64,000 nt of DNA from Fibrobacter sp. UWB5 (GTDB lineage: Bacteria > Fibrobacterota > Fibrobacteria > Fibrobacterales > Fibrobacteraceae): positions 372,001-436,000 of the forward strand of contig NZ_MWQH01000001.1 in NCBI RefSeq assembly GCF_002210295.1, written 5' to 3'. Shown piece by piece: positions 17,870 through 24,868 of this stretch (position 1 is its first letter; every line of letters begins with the position of its first letter). The notes below the pieces were generated by a model, which saw only the letters and a program-made list of their open reading frames with translations, did no database searches and was not told where the DNA came from. The translations under genes were made by a program, and so were the position numbers.

Positions 17870-19646
17870 CTTGTGCAAGATGACCAAGAAAAACTTGGCC
17901 TTTGCTTCTGCATTTATAGGCATGTCGCTCTTTGCTGCATGCTCCAGTACCGATGACAAGGGCGTTGCAGGCGGCGTCTCGGAAGATGCCGGCTTTGTGG
18001 CCGATGTGGCAGGCGTTGCCCAGAAGGGCCCGTTTGTGAAGGGCGCTACCGTGACAGTGCGCGGTATCGACTGTAAGACGCTGGAATTTACGGATCAGGT
18101 TTTTGAAGGCGCAATCAAGAGCGACAAGGGCGATTTTGCTCTCGATAGCGTTGCTCTCGATGCGTCTTGCGCGGTTATCGAAGTTTCGGGTAAGTACCTG
18201 AACGAAGTGACTGGCAAAAAGACGAAGAATGAATTGACGCTGCGTGCACTGACCGACCTTAAGGATCGCGATAACGTGAACGTCAACTTGCTTACGAACC
18301 TGGAATACGAACGCGTGATGCACCTCGTGAAGGAAAAGAATAAGACCCTGGCCAAGGCGAAGACTCAGGCCGAAAGCGAAGTGCTTGCAGCCTTCGACAT
18401 CAAGGGCGACTTTGAAGCGTTCGAAAACCTGAACCTCTTGGAGTCGGGCGACGGTAATGCCGCGCTCTTGGCAGTAAGCGTGATGATGCAGGGCGATACT
18501 GATGTTGACGGTCTTGTAAAACGCCTCGACAAGTTCGACGATTCCTTTGCCGAAAGCGGTAAGTGGAAAGACTCCGAAACGAAAAAGGCTATTGCAGAAT
18601 GGGTTGCAGAAGCTGCGGCAAGTGGCGAACTTGAGACGATCCGCAAGAATATCGAAGACATGGGTTACGCAGGCGAAATCCCCGCATTTGAAAAGTACAT
18701 TCCCGCTGTAGAACCCGCTGATTCGACCGAAGAAGAATCTTCTTCTAGCGATGAATCTTCGTCTTCTGTCGAAGTATCGTCTTCCAGCGACGTCATTACA
18801 AGTTCCGAAAGCGAGCCCGCGATTGACTCCACGAAGCAATCGAGCAGCAGTAAGCAGGACTCGCGCGACAGCGTTGTGACTTCTAGCAGCAGCGAGGCTG
18901 TTGCCGATACGGTGCTGTCTAGTTCTGCAAAGGCGGATAGTTCCGCGAAGGCGGATTCCCTGGAGCGCGATACGATTAGATCCTCGAGCTCTTTTGTAGA
19001 GGATACTTCGAAAACGGATGTACAGGATTCCGTAAAAAGAGATTCCTCGGTTTATGATTCAATTGATCCTGCAATTTACAGGATGATCGATTCCATAAGG
19101 TCCACCAGGCGAGAACCGTCGAACCCTGTTTCTGTAAAGGATTCTGCAGCTTGCGCTGATGAAGTCTTTCCTTGGGAATTGGAAAACTTGTTAGGAAACA
19201 GCGTGGAAAGATTGGCCCTTCGTTGCGATGAAGACACCATTGTCGTCAATTGGAGAATCCGCCACACGACTAAAGAATATGAGGATACTCTTCTTAGAAA
19301 CTATGTGTTGGCGGCGGACGAAGATCAAGAAGCGACCGACAGCCTGACCAGATTTAGAGAGGAATGGCTGGATACTACTTACGGGTACGTAGCCGTTCGC
19401 AACTTTGAATATAGCAGGAATGACCTGATGGAATTCTTGTGGGGCTATTCATATACGGATGTGGATGCGGACATCTCTCGGATTGGTGATAAGGTTCGTG
19501 TTTACTATTACTCGAAAAGGTTGAAGAATTTTGTATATACGGTTGTCGCTTACCCGATGACGGAAGTGATAATGAAAACTAGTAGTGTGCGCACAATACG
19601 TTATGGATTTATTCTGGATGTATACAGCTACTACATAACAAAGTAA
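17859..19646 (+). CDS. Polyserine-linker lipoprotein paired with TIGR02147 gene
   Basis: The start at 17859 has ribosome site AAGGAGAC; an in-frame upstream start at 17808 would lie inside the regulator gene. The protein is 595 residues with lipobox FAAC. Domains in order: a beta module (GVAQKGPFVKGATVTVRG), the helical module (VNVNLLTNLEYERVMHLVKE...EVLAAFDI, DGNAALLAVSVMMQGD, SGKWKDSETKKAIAEW, IRKN, IPAFEKYIPAV), a long Ser/Asp/Glu linker (about 290-410) and a C-terminal domain of about 180 residues that I do not recognise. The linker is of the kind that separates domains in Fibrobacter surface enzymes. A terminator follows. Confidence 0.85.
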   Translation: MKNNLCKMTKKNLAFASAFIGMSLFAACSSTDDKGVAGGVSEDAGFVADVAGVAQKGPFVKGATVTVRGIDCKTLEFTDQVFEGAIKSDKGDFALDSVALDASCAVIEVSGKYLNEVTGKKTKNELTLRALTDLKDRDNVNVNLLTNLEYERVMHLVKEKNKTLAKAKTQAESEVLAAFDIKGDFEAFENLNLLESGDGNAALLAVSVMMQGDTDVDGLVKRLDKFDDSFAESGKWKDSETKKAIAEWVAEAAASGELETIRKNIEDMGYAGEIPAFEKYIPAVEPADSTEEESSSSDESSSSVEVSSSSDVITSSESEPAIDSTKQSSSSKQDSRDSVVTSSSSEAVADTVLSSSAKADSSAKADSLERDTIRSSSSFVEDTSKTDVQDSVKRDSSVYDSIDPAIYRMIDSIRSTRREPSNPVSVKDSAACADEVFPWELENLLGNSVERLALRCDEDTIVVNWRIRHTTKEYEDTLLRNYVLAADEDQEATDSLTRFREEWLDTTYGYVAVRNFEYSRNDLMEFLWGYSYTDVDADISRIGDKVRVYYYSKRLKNFVYTVVAYPMTEVIMKTSSVRTIRYGFILDVYSYYITK

Positions 19647-19672
19647 TTTCTCCTCACTCTCTAAAAAAGCGG

Positions 19673-19698
19673 CCCTGCCAGAAATGGCAGGGTTTTTT
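19673..19698 (+). terminator. Rho-independent terminator
   Basis: The stem CCCTGCCA/TGGCAGGG with loop GAAA is followed by six Ts. It closes the second TIGR02147-lipoprotein unit. Confidence 0.92.
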
Positions 19699-19706
19699 GT
19701 ATTCCT

Positions 19707-19823
19707 GGAATACTTGCTTTGTGTTCTAGATTATTAAATTTTTAGTAATTTCTATAAAAACTGTAAAATTTGAATAAAAACGCTGATTTTGTGTTCCAAC
19801 GACTTGAAATCTACCTATATTTG
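19707..19823 (+). promoter_or_regulatory. Shared twin-box promoter region, copy 3
   Basis: GGAATAC (19707), TTGTGTTC (19719), TTGTGTTC (19789) and TATATTTG (19816-19823) repeat the layout seen before 17006. Here no TIGR02147 gene follows: the promoter drives two lipoprotein genes directly. This suggests control in trans by a TIGR02147 protein (inference). Confidence 0.6.
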
Positions 19824-19866
19824 TAGGTGTGAGGGATGTGAAAAACACTCCAACAAAGAAGGGAAA

Positions 19867-20844
19867 ATGAAAAAGAAAAACAAATGGTATGAAGTTCTTG
19901 GCGCGGGCCTGTTGTCTGTTTCGGCAATGTACCTCTGCACGTCTCTGGTGGTGACGGGCTGCTCTGTTGACGATGGCAGCTTGGATGCTCTCGATGCGAA
20001 CGAAACTTCCGAAGTCGTGGAATCCGGCAGTGACGAAGAAGTCGAATCTTCGGAAGCAGAGAAATCCTCAAAGCCCGAAGAAACGTCGAAAGAAGAAGCT
20101 GAAGCCTCTGAATCTGAAGAACAGAAACCGGCTGACGCCGAAGAAAATACCGAAGCCGAAGAAACTGCTGACGCAGAAGAAAAGCCGACAACCACTCCAG
20201 AAACAGAAAAACCGGCTGAATCTGGCGACGAAACTGCGCCTGAAGAATCTACTGAACCTGAAGAATCCGCAGAACCGGCGGAACCGGCAGAGCCCGCGGA
20301 AACCACAGAACCCGCAGAACCGGAAACACCTGTTGAAACTACAGAACCGGACAATGAAACTGAATCTGGCGAAACTACAGAACCGGACGGTGGAAAAAAA
20401 GTTGCGCGTCATACAAGGGAATGGTACGATCTTCGCGACACGGTATCGTACTTCATTCAAGAAGAATGTTGGCGAGATAAGAATGCGCTGGAAAAATTAG
20501 AAGAGAAACGTTATTCGCTCATTAGCCGCTGCGAATGGGACATCGAAGTCAATGATTGTTCTATGGAAGAATCTGAATTCCATGCAGCCTATCAGGGTAA
20601 TGAAGACGTGGCGCGTAAGCTCACTGATGCAGGCATTCTTTGGGACGGTAGTGAATGGGAAGGCTGGAATCCGATTGAAGACGGCGAGTCTACCGTTGTT
20701 TTGGATACGGCACTGAGTGGTTGGAGCGACGGACGTGTTTATGTGCATGCGGTGTATAGGGTGCGCTACTATTTGAATTCGGATCCTGATACCGAACATA
20801 GTTTTTTGCTTGATGTCCCCGTAAAATATATGCGGGAAGATTAA
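19867..20844 (+). CDS. Lipoprotein with long Glu/Pro/Thr-rich stalk
   Basis: ATG 19867 (preceded by GAAGGGAAA) is preferred to a TTG at 19789, which lies in the promoter region. The protein is 325 residues with lipobox VTGC. Residues about 35-180 are a very acidic low-complexity region of Glu, Pro, Ala, Thr and Ser (EPAEPAEPAE repeats). The C-terminal about 145 residues (TREWYDLRDTVSYFIQEE...ILWDGSEWEG...VYRVRYYLNSDPDTEHSFLLDVPVK) align with the C-terminus of the next gene. The N-terminus (NKWYEVLGAGLLSVSAMYLCTSL) also matches it. The pair is therefore an ancient duplication in which this copy has lost the beta and helical modules. Function is unknown. Confidence 0.82.
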   Translation: MKKKNKWYEVLGAGLLSVSAMYLCTSLVVTGCSVDDGSLDALDANETSEVVESGSDEEVESSEAEKSSKPEETSKEEAEASESEEQKPADAEENTEAEETADAEEKPTTTPETEKPAESGDETAPEESTEPEESAEPAEPAEPAETTEPAEPETPVETTEPDNETESGETTEPDGGKKVARHTREWYDLRDTVSYFIQEECWRDKNALEKLEEKRYSLISRCEWDIEVNDCSMEESEFHAAYQGNEDVARKLTDAGILWDGSEWEGWNPIEDGESTVVLDTALSGWSDGRVYVHAVYRVRYYLNSDPDTEHSFLLDVPVKYMRED

Positions 20845-20877
20845 GGATTTCAATTTTTTTCAATAGGAAGGTAAAAA

Positions 20878-22437
20878 ATGAAAAATAAATGGTCTGAATT
20901 TCTTGGGGCGGGTCTGCTGTCTGTTTCAACGATGTTCTTTTGCACCTCTCTAATGGTGACAGGCTGTTCCAGTAACGACAGCAGCAGTGTTGCCGGGGGC
21001 GATACGGAGGAATCCCTCGAAGAGGAAGATCCCGACAGTGACGAAGGAGTTTCTTCGTCTTCGGTTGCAAGCAAAGATAAAAAGGCGAAGTCCTCGAGCT
21101 CTGAAAAGAACGAGAAAATCGAATCTTCAAGCTCCGAAAAAGCGGATTCTTCTAGTGTCGAAGAATATGCAATTAAGAATATGACTTTAACTGGCGTGGC
21201 GCAGAAAGGCCCGTTCGTTGAATCTGTAGTCGAATACAGGGAACTTAATTGCAAAACGTTAAGAATAACAAGCAATGGGTATGTTTATAAAGGTAGTGTG
21301 GAAAATGGAGTGTATAATCTTGAAAATCTCAACACGATTTCTCCATGTATTGAAATCAGTGTGTGGGGCAATTATCTAGATGAACATACTGGGAAAAAGT
21401 CGAACAAAGACATTCGACTACACGCCTTTGTTAATTTGGAAAAACGTAGCACCGTGAATATTAACGTGTTTACGCAGCTTGAATACGACCGCATAATGTA
21501 TCTTGTGGAAGAAAAGAAAATGCCTGTGGCAGAAGCAAGGGCTCTGGCGAAAAAGGAGATCCTTGCGCTGTTTGATATTAAAGACGATGTCGGTGATTTT
21601 GCTGATTTGGATATCCTTAAGCCTGGAGATGGCAACGCAGCACTTTTGGCTGCAAGTGTGCTCTTGTCGGCACAGACCAATTTAGACAAGAAAGCTTATC
21701 TTACTTATAGCATAGACTCGTTGGGGGATTCTTATGCTAAAACGGGTGAGTGGGATAACGAAATGAAAACCAAAATTGCCAATTGGGCTAAATCAGCCAA
21801 GGCAAACGGCCAACTGGAAACGATTCGCAAAAATGTGGCCGGGTGGAAAAACGTAGAAGCGGTTCCCGAGTTCGAAAAATATGTAGAATCATTTGGCGAA
21901 AAATACTCCAACCCAGAAAATGAGGAATCTTCAAAGGAGTCATCTCATCCGAAGGAATGGCACGAACTTCATGACATTGTTTACCATTATGTTCTAGAAG
22001 AAAATACTCCTGAAACCTTGGATAAAGGATGTTGCAAAGGAATTGATCGAGAAGATGAAGAAACGAATTTAGAAGAATACTTGATGGATCTAGATGCCTT
22101 TAAAGCAGAATATAATTTTGATGACAAAAGTAGTATGTATGACATAGAATGTTTGGGGAGTTCCAAAGTGAGGAATGATGCTAGAATATGGGATGGCGAT
22201 GAATGGGACGATCCTCGATATCCGAACGTTCATTATGAAGTCTGGCTAGACACGACGTGTGTAGGGGAAGCATACGAGTATGATTCGGATAAGATTAGTG
22301 CTGTTGCAGGATATATGATTCGATATACTGTTGGGGTGGCTCCGGATGTTGAAGTACATACTGTTCTTATAGAGTTCCACATCAAGCTCAATGCGCTTGA
22401 TATACCCTACAATCCGCCCAAGAAAGAAGACGACTAA
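20878..22437 (+). CDS. Modular lipoprotein with GVAQKGPF and helical modules
   Basis: The protein is 519 residues, with ribosome site AGGAAGG and lipobox VTGC. A Ser/Glu-rich linker (about 38-95) is followed by the beta module GVAQKGPFVESVVEYREL. The helical module comes next (VNINVFTQLEYDRIMYLVEEKKM, EILALFDI, DGNAALLAASVLL, TGEWDNEMKTKIANW, IRKNV, VPEFEKYVESF). The C-terminal domain (KEWHELHDIVYHYVLEEN...WDGDEWDDP...YMIRYTVGVAPDVEVHTVLIEFHIK) is shared with the gene at 19867, which lies 33 bp upstream on the same probable transcript. No enzymatic motif is seen. A shared bidirectional terminator follows. Confidence 0.85.
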   Translation: MKNKWSEFLGAGLLSVSTMFFCTSLMVTGCSSNDSSSVAGGDTEESLEEEDPDSDEGVSSSSVASKDKKAKSSSSEKNEKIESSSSEKADSSSVEEYAIKNMTLTGVAQKGPFVESVVEYRELNCKTLRITSNGYVYKGSVENGVYNLENLNTISPCIEISVWGNYLDEHTGKKSNKDIRLHAFVNLEKRSTVNINVFTQLEYDRIMYLVEEKKMPVAEARALAKKEILALFDIKDDVGDFADLDILKPGDGNAALLAASVLLSAQTNLDKKAYLTYSIDSLGDSYAKTGEWDNEMKTKIANWAKSAKANGQLETIRKNVAGWKNVEAVPEFEKYVESFGEKYSNPENEESSKESSHPKEWHELHDIVYHYVLEENTPETLDKGCCKGIDREDEETNLEEYLMDLDAFKAEYNFDDKSSMYDIECLGSSKVRNDARIWDGDEWDDPRYPNVHYEVWLDTTCVGEAYEYDSDKISAVAGYMIRYTVGVAPDVEVHTVLIEFHIKLNALDIPYNPPKKEDD

Positions 22438-22457
22438 AACCCTTTTGTCTCCTCACT

Positions 22458-22499
22458 AAAAAAAAGAACCCCGCTAGTTTGCTAGCGAGGTTCTTTTTT
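22458..22499. terminator. Bidirectional terminator between lipoprotein operon and tRNA-His
   Basis: AGAACC/GGTTCT and CGCTAG/CTAGCG form one stem, with a single C/A mismatch and loop TTTG. An A-run precedes it and a T-run follows it. It can stop the lipoprotein mRNA on the plus strand and the tRNA-His transcript on the minus strand. Confidence 0.88.
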
Positions 22500-22502
22500 A
22501 AG

Positions 22503-22577
22503 GGTGGGTGACCGGACTCGAACCGACAACATCCAGAATCACAATCTGGGACTCTAACCAATTGAGCTACACCCACC
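22503..22577 (-). tRNA. tRNA-His (anticodon GTG)
   Basis: The minus strand folds as a cloverleaf. It has the extra G(-1) typical of tRNA-His opposite C73, acceptor GTGGGTG/CACCCAC, U8-A9 and D arm GCTC. The anticodon stem CCAGA/TCTGG holds loop TTGTGAT (anticodon GTG), and the T arm contains GGTTCGAGTCC. CCA is not encoded. The 5' end is preceded by a TATATTTG promoter box. Confidence 0.96.
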
Positions 22578-22590
22578 ATGATTGTGAGCC

Positions 22591-22620
22591 CAAATATAAA
22601 AAAGCCACCCCGATTTTCAA
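22591..22620 (-). promoter_or_regulatory. tRNA-His promoter
   Basis: On the minus strand, TTGAAA (22620-22615) and TATATTTG (22598-22591) are separated by 16 bp. The box ends 13 bases before the mature tRNA 5' end. It overlaps the hairpin that terminates the upstream zinc-finger gene. Confidence 0.6.
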
Positions 22621-22627
22621 GGGTGGC
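22597..22627 (-). terminator. Terminator of zinc-finger gene
   Basis: On the minus strand, GCCACCC-loop-GGGTGGC is followed by TTTTTTAT, 29 bases after the stop of the gene at 22657. Confidence 0.8.
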
Positions 22628-22656
22628 CCTGCAATTTTTTTGTAAAATGCGCCTTT

Positions 22657-23022
22657 TTAGTCGTTTTTCAGCTTGGAAATGATGCGCAGGTAGTTTGCGC
22701 GCTTGAAATCGTTGCGGTGTTCTTCGCAGAAACGGGGGTAAATGTACTGCTTCGGGAACACGCGGATGGTGAACAGCTCGTTGCAGCCTTCGAGGCAGCA
22801 CTTGAAGGTGAGGTCCATGGATTCCGTGTAGTTGTGGCGGAAGATGATGTTCTTGGACTCGATGTTGTCCACGTCCTTCTTCTGCTTCTGGCGCTGCTTG
22901 ATGTCGCGGTGCAATTCGCAGTACTTGGCGATCGGGTGGCCCCAGAATTCGCGGCCGCAGCCGGGTTCCTGACAGACTTTCAGCTTGATACGCTTTTTCT
23001 TTTTGTACTTGGGTAATTGCAT
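22657..23022 (-). CDS. Small protein with two zinc-finger-like Cys/His motifs
   Basis: The start at 23022 (MQLPKYKKKKRIKLKV) has ribosome site CGAGGT; the frame extends to 23073 without such a site. The product is 121 residues. Two similar Cys/His units are visible: CxxxxC...YCELH (about residues 17-38) and CCLEGC...FCEEH (about 75-102). Each looks like a metal-binding finger. The N-terminus is very basic, which suggests nucleic-acid binding. I do not recognise a named family. The gene is divergent from the hydrolase lipoprotein at 23149 and is followed by its own terminator. Confidence 0.75.
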   Translation of the reverse strand: MQLPKYKKKKRIKLKVCQEPGCGREFWGHPIAKYCELHRDIKQRQKQKKDVDNIESKNIIFRHNYTESMDLTFKCCLEGCNELFTIRVFPKQYIYPRFCEEHRNDFKRANYLRIISKLKND

Positions 23023-23148
23023 AAAAAACCTCGGTTTAAGGGTAAATATAGTAAAGTTTGCCGTCTTTTTCATTTTTGGGGGTAAAATCAGACAGTTTTG
23101 CCGATTTTGGCGTATAGGAAAGAGAAGCTTTTAAAATCGGAGACTGCT

Positions 23149-24060
23149 ATGAACCGTTGGATTTACATGTGGGTGCTGATTTGCGCCGTGCTTTGGTGCG
23201 CGATTTTCGGCGTTTTTTGGGGCGCCTTGCTGTCGGGCTGCTCTTACGACAGCGGCTGGGGCGGGGAGCCGGTGCCACTGAGGGTTACATTCTTGGATGT
23301 GGGGCAGGGACTTGCCGTGCTGCTGGAGCACGACGGGCATTTTGCGCTGTACGATACCGGGCCCGACTCGGCGGGTCTCTCGGATTCGCTTGCCGGTCGT
23401 GGAATCAAGGCTCTTGACTGGGTGCTTGTCAGTCATTTTCACCGGGACCACGGCGGTGGGTTTATGGAAATGGGCGCTGCAATCGAGTCGGGGCGGCTCA
23501 AGGTCGGGCGCCTCTTGGTGGGGCTGGACACCGCGGTGGGCTTTGTGAGCGATAGTATGTTCAAGGTGGCGCGGCGGTACAAGATTCCGGTCGATACGCT
23601 TGAACGCGGCGACACGGTGTACTTTGCCGAGGGGCTAAGGCTCGAATGCCTGTGGCCTGTAAGCTACGGGCGCTTTGGCGAAAACCGGGCGAGTGTGGTC
23701 CTCATGGGCTCTATGGTCGGTCCGCAGGCGGGGCGTGAAAGCGCATTCTTGCTTACAGGCGACCTGGATACCGCGGGCGAAAACCGCCTGATGGAACTCT
23801 CGCACGAACTGTCGGCGGACTTGCTCCAAGTCGGGCATCATGGTTCTGCGGGCAGTAGCGGGCTCCAGTTTCTCTCGCGGGTGGCCCCCAAGTATGCGGC
23901 TATCGGAGTCGGTAAAAATAACCGCTACGGCCACCCCAAAGACGAGGTGGTAAACAAGCTCCGGATTGTCACGGGCGATACGTCGGCGGTGTACCGCACC
24001 GACTTGCACGGGAGTTTCAGTTTTGAAATGTGGCCCGGTGTCGGGCTTGTCGTTCCCTGA
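23149..24060 (+). CDS. ComEC/Rec2-like metallo-beta-lactamase-fold lipoprotein
   Basis: ATG 23149 (ribosome site GGAG, 7 bases upstream) gives 303 residues; a TTG at 23098 is in frame but less likely. The N-terminus is a hydrophobic signal ending in LLSGC, a plausible lipobox. The rest is the metallo-beta-lactamase domain seen at the C-terminus of ComEC. It contains FLDVGQGLAVLLE, DTGPD, the metal motif SHFHRDHGGG, LLTGDLD, and LLQVGHHGSAGSS...GKNNRYGHP. ComEC channel segments are absent. In ComEC this domain is thought to degrade the non-transported DNA strand; here an exported hydrolase or nuclease is plausible but unproven. The gene ends 2 bp from the convergent thioesterase gene. Confidence 0.85.
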   Translation: MNRWIYMWVLICAVLWCAIFGVFWGALLSGCSYDSGWGGEPVPLRVTFLDVGQGLAVLLEHDGHFALYDTGPDSAGLSDSLAGRGIKALDWVLVSHFHRDHGGGFMEMGAAIESGRLKVGRLLVGLDTAVGFVSDSMFKVARRYKIPVDTLERGDTVYFAEGLRLECLWPVSYGRFGENRASVVLMGSMVGPQAGRESAFLLTGDLDTAGENRLMELSHELSADLLQVGHHGSAGSSGLQFLSRVAPKYAAIGVGKNNRYGHPKDEVVNKLRIVTGDTSAVYRTDLHGSFSFEMWPGVGLVVP

Positions 24061-24062
24061 AG

Positions 24063-24824
24063 TTATTCCCTGAACCCCACGCGGGCCTGAAAGTGGCAGC
24101 GGTTCGTGGTCGGGCTCTTTTCCATGTCGGCGTTCATGCCGAAGAATACGGCGTGGTGGTTCGTATCTTTAAAGCGGATGATGTTCACGTTCGCGCCGAG
24201 CGGCACCTGGTTCACAAAGTTCAGCTGCAGCGAGCGGATGCCGCGTTCCTTGATTTCTTCTTTGCTCAGGCAATCGAGAATCCATTCCACATAGCGGCAA
24301 TGGTTCACGTGGTGGTTCAAGTCCAAATCGCTATTGCGGGCACGTTCCGTATAAACTAATTGCGGGTCTTCGCCCATAGGCAAAACCGAGAGCATCTCGG
24401 GCATGGCGCTCTTTTCAAGCTGGATGGGGAAGGGGTACGGGCTATTTGACGGGGGCTCTGCAAAGCCGGTCTTCAGGTTCACGAGAATCCAAGAAGACGT
24501 GCCTTCGGCCAGGGCGTGGCCTTGGCTATCGACAACGGCATAGTCCTTGAGGACTACCTTGTCTTTGTAGATTTCCTTGATCCAGGTGGAAACGCGAAGG
24601 TCTTCGCCCATGAGCGGAGTGTGATTGATGCGGACCTTCATGCGCGTAATGGCCGAGGTGTAGCCGGCCTTGATCATGCGCCACAGGCCAAATCCACCCC
24701 GCTCGGCGTCAGCAATGGCGGCCTCTTCCATAAACTGGAATAGGCGCGAAAGCTTGAGTCTGCCGTATTCGTCGCAGTCCGAAAAGCGTACGGTGAATTT
24801 GAGTTCTGTGATTTCGCTCATCAT
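24063..24824 (-). CDS. Acyl-ACP thioesterase
   Basis: The 253-residue product has the double hot-dog layout of acyl-ACP thioesterases (PF01643). The N-terminal half begins FTVRFSDCDEYGRLKLSRLFQFMEEAA. The C-terminal half holds the active-site region NSDLDLNHHVNHCRYVEWILDCL (compare DLDxNxHVNNxxYxxW of FatA-type enzymes). It releases free fatty acids from acyl-ACP. GGAG precedes the ATG pair at 24824/24821. It is divergent from aroA with about 44 bp between. An annotation as a general thioesterase is the only real alternative. Confidence 0.9.
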   Translation of the reverse strand: MMSEITELKFTVRFSDCDEYGRLKLSRLFQFMEEAAIADAERGGFGLWRMIKAGYTSAITRMKVRINHTPLMGEDLRVSTWIKEIYKDKVVLKDYAVVDSQGHALAEGTSSWILVNLKTGFAEPPSNSPYPFPIQLEKSAMPEMLSVLPMGEDPQLVYTERARNSDLDLNHHVNHCRYVEWILDCLSKEEIKERGIRSLQLNFVNQVPLGANVNIIRFKDTNHHAVFFGMNADMEKSPTTNRCHFQARVGFRE

Positions 24825-24868
24825 TTAAAGCTCCGTTTGGTCTAATAGCTTATTTAATTTATAAATTT

